A stretch of 64,000 bases of DNA from UBA668 sp038234785 (GTDB lineage: Bacteria; Actinomycetota; Acidimicrobiia; Acidimicrobiales; Ilumatobacteraceae), in the NCBI GenBank assembly GCA_038234785.1, contig JBBQTC010000006.1, forward strand, positions 24,206 through 88,205, in the 5' to 3' direction. The notes beneath the pieces are model-generated. The model did no database searches and was not told the origin of the DNA. It was given only the letters and a program-made list of their open reading frames with translations. A program made the translations under genes and the position numbers. Shown piece by piece: positions 33,086 to 41,956 of this stretch (the first letter of the stretch is position 1; every line of letters starts with the position of its first letter).

Positions 33086-34419
33086 CGTTGACCCACCAGT
33101 TCGAGGCGAACGCTGGTGCCGTCGCCGGGGACCGAGTCGATCGTGAGATCGGCACCCACATCGTCGGCCAGGTCGCGGATCAATTGCAGGCCGAGGTGAC
33201 CCTCGCTGCGACTTCCTGCGGCCGAGGCTTGGGTGAACCCGCGACCGTCGTCGCGCACCTCGAGGTGCAGGCTGCCGAAGTGGTGGCGGAATCGCACCGT
33301 GACGTGCTCCGCGTCGGCGTGCGAGGCGATGTTGCGCAGCGACTCGCGTGTGACCCGCAGGACCAGCAGTTCGTCCATCGGCGCCAGCTTGGCGTGCTCG
33401 ATGTCGACGGTGACTTCGACGCCCTCGGCCTCCAATGCGTCGACGAGGTCCGCGAGACCGTGCTCCCAGCCGTCGGCCGGCACCTCGACGGGGTAGATCG
33501 AGTTGAGGACGCTCCGGAGCTGACGAACCGTCGTGCGCGTGGAGCCGGCGAGCGTGTGGAGGCGTTCCCGCAAGTTCTCGGGCGCCGAGTCGGCGGTCGC
33601 ATCGAGCGAGAAGGTGATCCCGATCAGGTCCTGCACCGCGCCGTCGTGGACCTCGGCGGCGATGCGTCGCCGCTCCGCGTCCGATGCCCGGATCACCCGG
33701 CCCAGGAGGCGCTCGCGCTCACGCTGGGAACGCGAGAGTCGGCGGGCGAGCAGGATCGTGAGCGGCACCTGCGCCAGCGTCAACAGGGCCAAGCCGCCGA
33801 TGATCAGCGGCATGTACGTGCGGCGTAGGTCGGCCACGCGATCAGTCACCATCGAGTAGTGGAAGTAGCTCTCGACCAGGACCGGTTCGCCGTCGGTGGT
33901 CGTGGCGCTGATGTAGACCTCGAGCAGCTTGTCGCTGCCGTCGGCGATCTCCTCGAAGTTCTCCTCTTTCTGGAGGTCGCTGACGTGGACGATCGACCCG
34001 CCGGAGTCGAACAGCGCGAACTCGTCGTCCTCGAGCAGGAACGCCCTTCCGATCAATTCCTTCTCGTCGGACCAGACGACCTTCTGATCGCTCGACCAGA
34101 CCTTCAGGCGCACCACGTCACCGAACGTGATGAACGACTGCACACGTTCGTCCAATGCGGCTTTCGCGTCGGCGTCACCCCGCATCAGCGCGGGTGTCAG
34201 GAACGGCGAGAGCGACACCCGTGCGGCCAGCTCACCGGCCGAACCGGCTTCGCTCAGGGCCTCGTCCTCGGCCGCGCGGTTGGTGGCCCACACCAGACCG
34301 AAGGCGATGGCGAGAAAGACCGCGAGCGATCCCACGACTGACAGCGCGATCGGAACGCGCAACGACCGTGTGAGTCCGTTCGTCGAATTTCCCGTCGTGC
34401 GAGCCGGCTTTCTAGCCAT
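33082..34419 (-). CDS. Sensor histidine kinase (HisKA_3 type)
   Basis: This 445-residue kinase has TM1 (about 22-45), an extracytoplasmic sensor of about 155 residues, and TM2 (about 202-225). The dimerisation/phosphoacceptor motif is AERRRIAAEVHDGAVQDL with H258. The ATPase domain carries ESLRNIASHADAEHV and RDDGRGF. The sensor holds no motif I can link to a signal. The minus-strand TATAGT about 10-15 nt before the ATG may be its -10. A GTG two codons earlier is an alternative start. Confidence 0.93.
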   Translation of the reverse strand: MARKPARTTGNSTNGLTRSLRVPIALSVVGSLAVFLAIAFGLVWATNRAAEDEALSEAGSAGELAARVSLSPFLTPALMRGDADAKAALDERVQSFITFGDVVRLKVWSSDQKVVWSDEKELIGRAFLLEDDEFALFDSGGSIVHVSDLQKEENFEEIADGSDKLLEVYISATTTDGEPVLVESYFHYSMVTDRVADLRRTYMPLIIGGLALLTLAQVPLTILLARRLSRSQRERERLLGRVIRASDAERRRIAAEVHDGAVQDLIGITFSLDATADSAPENLRERLHTLAGSTRTTVRQLRSVLNSIYPVEVPADGWEHGLADLVDALEAEGVEVTVDIEHAKLAPMDELLVLRVTRESLRNIASHADAEHVTVRFRHHFGSLHLEVRDDGRGFTQASAAGSRSEGHLGLQLIRDLADDVGADLTIDSVPGDGTSVRLELVGQR

Positions 34420-34520
34420 CTCCACGTCACGACTATAGAGAGCGCGCGCCATCCCGTGCCCGAATTCGTTGCTCCGATCTTGACGAGTCCCTGAGCCGAC
34501 GGGGCAGTAGCGTCCTCGCC

Positions 34521-35414
34521 ATGGACGGACAAGATCCTCAGCTTCCCCCGCCTCCGACGGCCGAGGCACCCGTGTTCCCGGGCGACGCACCGGAATCAGT
34601 CGTCATCACCGAGCAGCCCAAGCGGCGCCGCACCGGACTCATCGCGGCAGCGGTGGTCATGGTCGTGGGCGGGCTCGTCGCCGGCGGTGTGCTCCTCGCC
34701 CAGCGCGGCGACGACGCGCCGACGTTCTCCCTGGAGGAGGCGATCAAGAACTCCGCCGATCAGACGTCGTCGGAGTTCACCATCACGACCACGTCGCTGG
34801 GCCAGACGTTCACCATCGACGCCGCGGTCGACCGCACCGCGAACCTGATGCACATGAACATGGACCTCGGCCCCATGCTTGGCTCCGACACCGCCATCGA
34901 GGCCATCGCCGACATCGGGGCGAAGACCATCTACCTCAAGTCCGACGTGTTCAAGGGAATGGGCGCCACCGTCGACACCGACTGGATCAAGATGGACCAG
35001 GCCTCCGCCGACAAGACGGGGCAGGACGCCGGACTGTTCGATCAGTTCGACCTCAGCGGCACGGTCGACACCGCAGAACTCTTCAGTCAGGCCTCCGACA
35101 TCAAGGAGATCGGTGACGACGAGGTCAACGGCGAGAAGGTCCGTCACTACGAGGTCACCGTGCCCGGCAGCAACGTCCTCGAGGCGACTCCCCAACTGCA
35201 GGGCCAACTCGACCAGCTCGACGCGACGATGCCCGACGAGATCGTCTACGACGTCTACGTCAACGAGGCGAACGAGTTCCGCCGCACGACATCCGAGATG
35301 GATCTCGGCGCCAGCAAGACCAAGGTGGACATCGTCGTGACGTCCATCAACGAGCCGGTCTCGATCGAGGTCCCCGCCGCCGAGGACGTCACCGACATCG
35401 CCGATCTGTTGTGA
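34521..35414 (+). CDS. Membrane-anchored exported protein, LppX/LprG-like
   Basis: This 297-residue protein has a Pro-rich cytoplasmic tail, one TM helix (about 39-60) and a 230-residue outside domain. Features include EEAIKNSADQTSSEFTITTT, IGAKTIYLKSDVFKGM, and DDEVNGEKVRHYEVTVPG. The last resembles the folding unit of LppX/LprG and LolA-like lipid carriers. It has an N-terminal TM rather than a lipobox. TAGCGT ends 7 nt before the ATG, giving a leaderless start. It is divergent from the kinase gene. Confidence 0.65.
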   Translation: MDGQDPQLPPPPTAEAPVFPGDAPESVVITEQPKRRRTGLIAAAVVMVVGGLVAGGVLLAQRGDDAPTFSLEEAIKNSADQTSSEFTITTTSLGQTFTIDAAVDRTANLMHMNMDLGPMLGSDTAIEAIADIGAKTIYLKSDVFKGMGATVDTDWIKMDQASADKTGQDAGLFDQFDLSGTVDTAELFSQASDIKEIGDDEVNGEKVRHYEVTVPGSNVLEATPQLQGQLDQLDATMPDEIVYDVYVNEANEFRRTTSEMDLGASKTKVDIVVTSINEPVSIEVPAAEDVTDIADLL

Positions 35415-35476
35415 GACGACCCGCCCGGGTGGGCGACCCCCGATCGAGGGGGCCGCGCCACTAGGCTCGCACCCCG

Positions 35477-36619
35477 ATGCAGCGGACGACCCCCACCTCA
35501 CGAATGTTCACGCGCTTGATCGCGCCGATCACCGCCGGTGCCATCTTCATGGCTGCCTGTGGAGGATCCGGCTCGAGTGCGCCCTCCAGCAGCATCTCCG
35601 TCACGCCACGCATCGTCATCACGTCGGTGAAGGGCGACACGACCAGTCAACTGCTGGCCGCGATCTACGCCCGCGTGCTCGACGATGCCGGGTTCCGTGT
35701 GTCACGCAAGGATCCCGTCGACATGGACCGCGCCGCGTACTACGCCGCCATCCAGGCCGGCGAGTTCCAGCTGATCCCCGACTTCACCGGTGACCTGCTC
35801 GAGTTCGTGTACAGCCAGCCCGGCGCCGGCACGGCACCGACCACGCTGGTCCCCAATGCCCCCGCTTCCACCGAGGCGCCCATCACCATTCCGACGACCA
35901 CCACCATCAGCACCGACACCACCCTCACCGGTGACACCGGTGTGAGCACGACGAGCACCGCAGCAACGACCACCGCACCGGCCACCACCGTCCTCGAGAG
36001 CACGACCACCACCGCGGCACCGGTGATCGGCAACGGGCGGTCGGTCACCGAACAGCTCGTCGCCATCCGCGCCGCCCTGCCCGCCAGCCTCGCCGTCAAC
36101 GACGCGTCGATCGCCGAGGCAAAGCAGGTCGTGGCGTGCACTCCGGCAGCCATGAAGGCCAACTCCAACAGCCAGCTGATCACGCTCACGAACCTGGCGT
36201 CGATCGCACCGAACATCCGTCTCGGCGGCTCGGGGGCATTCATGGCCGACCAGGAGTCAGGCCTCGGCGCGCTGCAGAACTACTACGGCGGTGAGTTCAA
36301 GGACACGGTCACCGTGGAGGACGCCGACCTCGCCGACGCGATCGACAACGATCTCGCCGACTGCTTCGCGCTCGACTCGATGAACTCGGTCATCGCCACC
36401 AAGCAGCTCACGATCATGGTCGACGACAAGGTGATGGTCCCCAGCAACGCGGCGATGGCGCTGCTCGCCTCCTCGATCGCGACGTCCGATCTCGTCGCCG
36501 CCCTCGACACGCTGAACTCCGCGCTCACGACGGCCCGCCTCAACCAGATGCTCAACGAGGTCACCACAAACGGCACCGACCCCACCGTCGTCGCCAACGC
36601 GTTCATGGACACACTCTGA
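35477..36619 (+). CDS. OpuAC-type glycine betaine/quaternary amine-binding lipoprotein with Thr-rich insert
   Basis: This 380-residue lipoprotein has signal and lipobox FMAAC with C28. The first lobe (VVITSVKGDTTSQLLAAIY-like, then FQLIPDFTGDLLEFVYS) and a second half with QLVAIRAALPASLAVNDASI match substrate-binding proteins of the OpuAC group. Residues about 114-186 are a Thr/Ala/Pro-rich low-complexity insert inside the domain. No cognate permease is adjacent: the ABC genes that follow are of another class. TAGGCT lies 9 nt before the ATG. Confidence 0.75.
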   Translation: MQRTTPTSRMFTRLIAPITAGAIFMAACGGSGSSAPSSSISVTPRIVITSVKGDTTSQLLAAIYARVLDDAGFRVSRKDPVDMDRAAYYAAIQAGEFQLIPDFTGDLLEFVYSQPGAGTAPTTLVPNAPASTEAPITIPTTTTISTDTTLTGDTGVSTTSTAATTTAPATTVLESTTTTAAPVIGNGRSVTEQLVAIRAALPASLAVNDASIAEAKQVVACTPAAMKANSNSQLITLTNLASIAPNIRLGGSGAFMADQESGLGALQNYYGGEFKDTVTVEDADLADAIDNDLADCFALDSMNSVIATKQLTIMVDDKVMVPSNAAMALLASSIATSDLVAALDTLNSALTTARLNQMLNEVTTNGTDPTVVANAFMDTL

Positions 36620-36632
36620 TGGCGCATCCCGC

Positions 36633-37583
36633 GTGCCGAGCGAAGCGTTCGGTCAGGCCCGCGTGATCAACGTCGTCGACCTCACCAAGCGCTTCGGATC
36701 GAAGGTCGCTGTCGATCATCTCGAGTTCGCCGTCCGGCCGGGAGTGGTCACCGGGTTCCTCGGTCCCAACGGATCAGGCAAGAGCACGACGATGCGGTGC
36801 ATGCTCGACCTCGATCGTCCCGACACCGGCACCACCTCGTTCGACGGACAGCGGTATCGAGATCTGCCACATCCCCTCAACGTCGTGGGTGCCCTGCTCG
36901 ATGCCGGTTACGTGCACCCTGGGCGCAGCGGCCGCAACCACCTCCGCTGGCTCGCGGCGAGCAACGGGATCACCCGTCGCAGGGTCGACGAGGTGCTCGA
37001 ACTCGTGGGGCTCACGTCCGTCGCCGGTGCGAGGCTGCGGAGCTACTCGTTGGGCATGCGCCAGCGCCTCGGTCTCGCGGGAGTGCTGCTCGGAGATCCT
37101 GGCACCGTGATCCTCGACGAACCGGCCAATGGCCTCGACCCGGAGGGCATCCGTTGGATCCGCGACGTGCTCGTCCACCTCGCCGGCCAGGGTCGCACCG
37201 TGCTCGTGAGCAGCCACCAGCTCAGCGAGATGGCCTTGATCGCACAGGACCTCGTCGTCATCGGCCAGGGCCAGCTGATCGAGCAGTCCACGGTCACGTC
37301 GTTCATCGAGCGGTTCGCCGACCGATGGGTTCGGTTGCAGAGCCCGGCGGCGACGCAGTTGATCCCCGCGCTCACGGCGGCCGGCGCGACCGTCACACAA
37401 CTCGGCGACACCACGCTCGAGGCACGCGGTGTCGAATGCGCGACCGTCGGCGAACTCGCTGCCGCCCAGGGCCTCGTGCTGCACGAGCTCTCGCCGCAAA
37501 CCGGCTCCTTGGAGGACGCGTTCTTGAAGGCCACGGCGGAGTCCCAGGAGTACCGCTCGGGCGCGATCGCGGGGCCGACATGA
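36633..37583 (+). CDS. ABC transporter ATP-binding protein (ABC-2/DrrA type)
   Basis: This 316-residue ATPase has Walker A GPNGSGKST, the signature YSLGMRQRLGLA, Walker B GTVILDEPANGLDPEG and the switch histidine in SSHQLSEM. The YSLGMRQRL signature is typical of drug and lipid exporters of the ABC-2 class. It overlaps the permease gene by 4 bp. The GTG at 36633 is used here; a GTG at 36663 (VINVVDLTKRFG) would also fit. Confidence 0.92.
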   Translation: MPSEAFGQARVINVVDLTKRFGSKVAVDHLEFAVRPGVVTGFLGPNGSGKSTTMRCMLDLDRPDTGTTSFDGQRYRDLPHPLNVVGALLDAGYVHPGRSGRNHLRWLAASNGITRRRVDEVLELVGLTSVAGARLRSYSLGMRQRLGLAGVLLGDPGTVILDEPANGLDPEGIRWIRDVLVHLAGQGRTVLVSSHQLSEMALIAQDLVVIGQGQLIEQSTVTSFIERFADRWVRLQSPAATQLIPALTAAGATVTQLGDTTLEARGVECATVGELAAAQGLVLHELSPQTGSLEDAFLKATAESQEYRSGAIAGPT

Positions 37584-38338
37584 TCAACCTCCTCCGTGCC
37601 GAATGGATCAAGCTCCGCACGGTCACCATGAACTGGGTGCTCGCCGGCATCGCCGTCGCGTTCCCATTGTTGATCGTCCTCCTCAACGCGTTCTTCCGCG
37701 GCGACGAGGCGGACTTCACGAGTCGGCAACTGCTCGATGTCATCACCGGCAGCTCGTTCATCCCGTCGCTGCTGATCGGCGCGATCGCGATCACCGTCGT
37801 CACCTCCGAGTTCGCGTTCGGCACCATTCGACCCACCTTCGCGGCCACGCCACGGCGGCTTCGGGTCGTCGCCGCGAAGGGTGTCGTGGTCGTCGTGTTC
37901 GGGCTGCTCCTTCAGGGGTTCGTGGTGGTGGTCGGAACGTTCGTCGGCAGTGCGATCGCCAGCGGCCAGGGTGCCCACATCGACCTCGGTGAGGTCGACA
38001 CCGCAGTCCCCGCGCTCATCGGCACGGTGCTGTTGGCCGGCCTGATGGCGCTCATGGGGCTCGGCCTGGGGATGCTCATTCGCAGCACCCCTGCCGCGAT
38101 CGCCGTGTTCATCCTCTGGCCGCTGCTCGCCGAGGCGCTCGTCGGCGGGCTGCTCTCGCTGATCTTCAAGGGTTCACAACCGGCGGACTGGCTGCCGTTC
38201 CGCGTCGGCTTCCGTCTGCCCCAGATCGACCTGTACAGCGACGGGCCAGGTCGGCTCGTGTCGGGCCTCTACTTCGGTGTGGTCGGGCTGGCGGTCGCCG
38301 CGCTGGGCGCGTGGACCGTCAACCGCCGCGACGCCTGA
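37580..38338 (+). CDS. ABC-2 type transporter permease
   Basis: This 252-residue membrane protein begins LLRAEWIKLRTV, the common start of ABC-2 permeases, and has six predicted TM helices. The TSEFAFGTIRPTFAATPRR loop is a hallmark of the class. With the ATPase it forms an exporter, substrate unknown. ATGA overlap with the ATPase stop. Confidence 0.9.
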   Translation: MINLLRAEWIKLRTVTMNWVLAGIAVAFPLLIVLLNAFFRGDEADFTSRQLLDVITGSSFIPSLLIGAIAITVVTSEFAFGTIRPTFAATPRRLRVVAAKGVVVVVFGLLLQGFVVVVGTFVGSAIASGQGAHIDLGEVDTAVPALIGTVLLAGLMALMGLGLGMLIRSTPAAIAVFILWPLLAEALVGGLLSLIFKGSQPADWLPFRVGFRLPQIDLYSDGPGRLVSGLYFGVVGLAVAALGAWTVNRRDA

Positions 38339-38353
38339 CGCACGAACCGAGGG

Positions 38354-39016
38354 TCAGCGAGCGCGCAGTTCGAGGGCGTCGCGTTTGATGATCGTGTAGT
38401 GCCGCTCGTGCTGGTCGATCCACCCGAGGCGGATGAAGCTGGCGATCGCCTTGTTGACCCGCTCACGCGAGGCACCCACCATCCCGGCGAGCTCCTCCTG
38501 TGTGATGGGGAGCACGAACTCGTCGAGACCGCCGGAGAGCTCCAGCAACCGCTTCGCGGTTCGACCGGTGACATCGAGGAACACGCTGTCGGCGAGTGCT
38601 TCGTCCATCACCCGCAGACGACGGGCGAGCAAGCGGGTGACGCCCCACAGAAGCGCCGGGTCGCTGCGAAACGCCTTCACCACCGGGTCGAACGGGATCG
38701 CCAGCACGACCGACGGCTCGAGCGCCCGGGCCATCGCAGAGCGCGAGCCGTCGTCGAGCAACGACATCTCGCCGAACAGGTCACCCGAGTCCATCAACGC
38801 CACGACGGTCTCGCGATGGTCGATCGGGTTGGCGATCGCGATGGCGATGCGCCCGCTCACGACCAGGTACAGCGAATCGGCGACGTCGCCTTCTCGGAAG
38901 AGCACATCACCACGGATCAACGGGAGTTCGGCGCCTGCTGACGCCATTTCGCGTACCACCGCCGCAGGCGCGTCGGCGAAGAAATCGGTTCGTGCGAGAA
39001 GTTCTTCGTGAGCCAT
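38354..39016 (-). CDS. Crp/Fnr family transcriptional regulator
   Basis: This 220-residue protein has an N-terminal cyclic-nucleotide fold with phosphate-binding cassette FGEMSLLDDGSRSAMARA, keeping the G-E and R-S of cAMP-binding members. A winged helix follows with PITQEELAGMVGASRERVNK. It is likely a GlxR/Crp-type cAMP regulator. It is divergent from ispDF, starts 30 bp apart, with TACCGT 10 nt before its ATG. Confidence 0.92.
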   Translation of the reverse strand: MAHEELLARTDFFADAPAAVVREMASAGAELPLIRGDVLFREGDVADSLYLVVSGRIAIAIANPIDHRETVVALMDSGDLFGEMSLLDDGSRSAMARALEPSVVLAIPFDPVVKAFRSDPALLWGVTRLLARRLRVMDEALADSVFLDVTGRTAKRLLELSGGLDEFVLPITQEELAGMVGASRERVNKAIASFIRLGWIDQHERHYTIIKRDALELRAR

Positions 39017-39026
39017 GTCCGCGGGA

Positions 39027-39039
39027 ACGGTACTACCCT
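39027..39039. promoter_or_regulatory. Back-to-back -10 boxes of crp-like and ispDF genes
   Basis: The minus-strand box TACCGT (39032-39027) and the plus-strand box TACCCT (39034-39039) are separated by a single base. They end 10 and 7 nt from their respective start codons. The two promoters must exclude each other sterically. Confidence 0.45.
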
Positions 39040-39046
39040 CGCCGGG

Positions 39047-40192
39047 GTGTCGTCGCAGCAACCGGAGATCGTGTGGACCATCGTCGTCGCCGGTGGCACC
39101 GGCACACGGTTCGGCGGGGCCAAGCAGTACGAAACACTGGGCGACCAGCGGGTGCTCGACCATTCGGTCGATGTCGCTCGGCGGGCCGGTGCCGGTGTCG
39201 TCGTGGTCGTCCCCGAGGTCGATGCCGTACGCGAATCGGGCGTCGCCGGCGGTGCCACCCGCAGTGCGTCCGTGCGCGCCGGGCTGGCCCATGTGCCGAC
39301 CGAGGCGACGATCATCCTGGTGCACGACGCGGCCCGCCCGTTCGCCGACGATGCACTGTTCCGGCGAGTCGTCGAGGCTGTCGTCGACGGAGCCGATGCA
39401 GCGGTGCCGGGGGTGCCGGTGACCGACACCATCAAACAGATCGACCCCACGGGCGCCGTGCTCCACACACCTCAGCGCTCGACGCTCACCGCGGTGCAGA
39501 CGCCGCAGGGCTTCCGAGCCGACGCTCTTCGCGCCGCGCACGCGTCGGACGGCGACGCCACCGACGACGCCGGCTTGGTGGAATCGGCGGGAGGTCGCGT
39601 CGTTGTGGTCGAGGGCGATCCGCTCAACCGCAAGATCACCGACCCCGACGACCTTCGGTGGGCGCGCGAGCGACTCACCGGGACTGGAGCCTCCGCGACC
39701 TCCACCGGCAACATGCGTGTCGGGCAGGGATTCGACATCCATCGCTTCAGCGACGACCCCGGCCGCGCGCTGGTCCTGGGCGGCGTGCGCTTCGAGGGTG
39801 CGCGAGGGCTGCACGGACACAGCGACGCCGACGTGATCGCCCACGCGGTCACCGATGCGCTCCTCGGCGCCGCTGGATTGGGCGACATCGGCGAGCATTT
39901 CCCCGACACCGACCCGCGCTGGAGCGGGGTCGATTCCCTCGTGCTGCTTCGTCACACCGTCGCCCTCCTGAAGGAATCCGGGTGGCGCGTCGGTAACGTC
40001 GACTGCTCCGTGGTGTGCGAGACACCGAAGCTGGCGCCCCACCGGGCAGCCATGCAGCAGCGCCTCGGCGACGCGGCGGGCGCACCGGTCACCGTCAAAG
40101 GTCGGCGCGCGGAAGGACTCGGCGCCCTCGGGCGCCAGGAGGGCATCGCCTGCTGGGCGGTCGCCGTGATCATCGAGGAGCACAGGCCATGA
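39047..40192 (+). CDS. ispDF: Bifunctional 2-C-methylerythritol 4-phosphate cytidylyltransferase / 2,4-cyclodiphosphate synthase
   Basis: This 381-residue fusion covers two steps of the MEP isoprenoid pathway. The IspD part (about 1-220) has AGGTGTRFGGAKQYETLGD, VHDAARPF and QTPQGF. The IspF part from M223 has GQGFDIHRF with D230 and H232, GHSDADVIAHAVTDALLGA, DIGEHFPDTDPRW and EGLGALGRQEGI. IspE and the 4-PP step are elsewhere. GTG 39047 is favoured by TACCCT 7 nt upstream. Its stop overlaps rlmB (ATGA). Confidence 0.95.
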   Translation: MSSQQPEIVWTIVVAGGTGTRFGGAKQYETLGDQRVLDHSVDVARRAGAGVVVVVPEVDAVRESGVAGGATRSASVRAGLAHVPTEATIILVHDAARPFADDALFRRVVEAVVDGADAAVPGVPVTDTIKQIDPTGAVLHTPQRSTLTAVQTPQGFRADALRAAHASDGDATDDAGLVESAGGRVVVVEGDPLNRKITDPDDLRWARERLTGTGASATSTGNMRVGQGFDIHRFSDDPGRALVLGGVRFEGARGLHGHSDADVIAHAVTDALLGAAGLGDIGEHFPDTDPRWSGVDSLVLLRHTVALLKESGWRVGNVDCSVVCETPKLAPHRAAMQQRLGDAAGAPVTVKGRRAEGLGALGRQEGIACWAVAVIIEEHRP

Positions 40193-41202
40193 AACCCAAG
40201 AAGCCAGCGCAGGGCGGGCCCCGTGGCGCCCGCACCTCGGGCACGGGCAAGGTCCGCAGCTCCGGGGCCGGCGGCGCCAAGTCCGCCGGGTCGAGGTCCA
40301 CCGGATCCACGACGGGCGGTTCCAAGGGGGGTGGGCCGAAGGGCACCAGCTCACGCGGTGGCGCCGTCACCGGCGGACGCCAGTTCTCCTCTCGCGGTGC
40401 AGGACGAACCGGGAGGGTCGCCGAACCGGGCGAATCCAAGCGTCCCACCGAGAAGTCACTGGGCGGCGAACAGGTCGAAGGCCGCCAGGCGGTACGCGAG
40501 CTGCTGATCGCCGGCAAGCGGCGGGTGCGCGAGGTGTGGGTGTCGTCCGAGCTGGAGGAGAACGAGATCATCGGCGACATCGTCGAGATCGCCAAGAGCA
40601 TGCGTGTGCAGGTCACCCAGGTGGCGCGCAAGCGTCTGGAGGCACAGGCTCGCAGCGAGGCACCCCAGGGTGTGCTCGCGTTCGCCGCACCGCTGGAGGA
40701 GACCGAGCTGGCGACGCTGCTGCAACGCAAACCCAACAACCCGCCGTTCCTCGTCGCTGTCGATGGTGTCACCGATCCGGGCAACCTCGGCGCCCTGCTG
40801 CGCTGCTGCGACGGTGCCGGCGTCCACGGGGTCGTGCTGCCCCGTCACCGGGCGGTGCACATCACGCCCACCGCAGCGAAGGCAGCCGCCGGGGCCGCAG
40901 AGCATGTCCCGCTGGCGATGGTGGGCGGGCTTCCGGCCGCCTTGGCTCGGATCAAGGAAGCGGGCATTTGGGTGGTCGGACTCGACGACGAGGCCGACCG
41001 CAGCCTGTTCGATCTCGGTGACCTCGCCGCAGAGGGCATCTGCCTCGTGCTCGGAGCGGAGGGCAACGGTCTGTCGCGACTCGTGCGTGAACGATGCGAC
41101 ATGATCGTCAGCATTCCCATGAGGGGCCGGCTCAGCTCACTGAACGTCAGTGCCGCCGCCGCGCTCGCCACCTATGAGGTCACCCGTCACCGACTCGGCT
41201 GA
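40189..41202 (+). CDS. rlmB: 23S rRNA 2'-O-methyltransferase, RlmB/TrmH family (SPOUT)
   Basis: This 337-residue protein has a Gly/Ser/Lys/Arg-rich disordered tail (about 1-90), then the SpoU substrate-binding domain (EGRQAVRELLIAGKRRVREV). The knotted SPOUT domain follows with VTDPGNLGALLRCCDGAGVH, LVLGAEGNGLSRLV and IPMRGRLSSLNVSAAAAL. It should methylate G2251 of 23S rRNA or a related site. Neighbouring ispDF and rlmB are often linked in actinobacteria. Confidence 0.93.
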   Translation: MKPKKPAQGGPRGARTSGTGKVRSSGAGGAKSAGSRSTGSTTGGSKGGGPKGTSSRGGAVTGGRQFSSRGAGRTGRVAEPGESKRPTEKSLGGEQVEGRQAVRELLIAGKRRVREVWVSSELEENEIIGDIVEIAKSMRVQVTQVARKRLEAQARSEAPQGVLAFAAPLEETELATLLQRKPNNPPFLVAVDGVTDPGNLGALLRCCDGAGVHGVVLPRHRAVHITPTAAKAAAGAAEHVPLAMVGGLPAALARIKEAGIWVVGLDDEADRSLFDLGDLAAEGICLVLGAEGNGLSRLVRERCDMIVSIPMRGRLSSLNVSAAAALATYEVTRHRLG

Positions 41203-41240
41203 ACCCACCGTCGATGTCCTCCTCGACGTTCACCTCGACT

Positions 41241-41942
41241 TCAGGGCACCGACGCAGCGGGCGAGGACGCGTCGGGTGACGACGCGTCGACGACGACGGT
41301 GTCGACCACCCCGCCGGGCGGGAGCGTCGGTGTCGCGACCGGCGCGCGGGGACAGGTGACCTTCACGATCTTCTGCGAGTCGAAGTTGAACGTGGAGCTC
41401 GCCGTCGTGCCGTAGGTCTTGATGAAGTCGGTCAGCGACGTGGTGTCCTCGACGCACGAGCGCTCGACCAGCGAGGCGCGCCGCACGATCCAGTCGTTCG
41501 CCAGCTGCACCCGTCCACCGTCGAGCAGCGCGACGACGCCCGGAAGCTGCACGGTGGCGCCCGGTGTGCCCGGCACGATCGAGAACCACAGCACCGCATC
41601 GCCGAGCAGGTCGGCTGCCACGGTGCAGTGGGCAAGAGCGGTGAGGTCCGAGCAAGTGATCTCGCCGGGAGTGCCGGCCTTGATGAGCATCGTCCGAGTC
41701 GCATCGAGCTGCAGCGCCATGTCCTCGGTGGTCACACCCTCGTGCAATTCGAAGCCGGGGGCGGGCGAGATGCCGTACACCCAGGAGACGAGATCGATCT
41801 GGTGCAGCGTCACGGATTCGGGTTGGGCGGGATCGGCCCCCGTCGCCCCGGTGGAGTCGCCGAGCACCGAGGTCAGCAACAGGGCAAGGCCGCCGAGCGC
41901 CAACAGGGCCAACCAGAACCGTGGGGAGAAGAACTGGCGCAC
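41241..41942 (-). CDS. Exported hypothetical protein
   Basis: This 233-residue protein has an N-terminal TM segment (WLALLALGGLALLLTSVLG, about 8-27). Then comes an outside domain with four cysteines (CSDLTALAHCTV, RSCVEDTT, KVTCPR) and an Asp/Ser/Ala-rich tail. I do not recognise the family. It starts 14 bp after hemL and may be its last co-transcribed gene. It converges on rlmB. Confidence 0.7.
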   Translation of the reverse strand: MRQFFSPRFWLALLALGGLALLLTSVLGDSTGATGADPAQPESVTLHQIDLVSWVYGISPAPGFELHEGVTTEDMALQLDATRTMLIKAGTPGEITCSDLTALAHCTVAADLLGDAVLWFSIVPGTPGATVQLPGVVALLDGGRVQLANDWIVRRASLVERSCVEDTTSLTDFIKTYGTTASSTFNFDSQKIVKVTCPRAPVATPTLPPGGVVDTVVVDASSPDASSPAASVP

Positions 41943-41956
41943 CGCGCGAGCGTAGG

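Noticed and set aside
36633..38338. Permease and ATPase for the OpuAC-type lipoprotein
   Set aside because: The pair has ABC-2/DrrAB exporter features, not the importer permease fold, so proximity alone does not link them.
39047..40192. ispD and ispF joined by a sequencing frameshift
   Set aside because: The frame is continuous with good codon use through a short linker, and IspDF fusions are known in bacteria.
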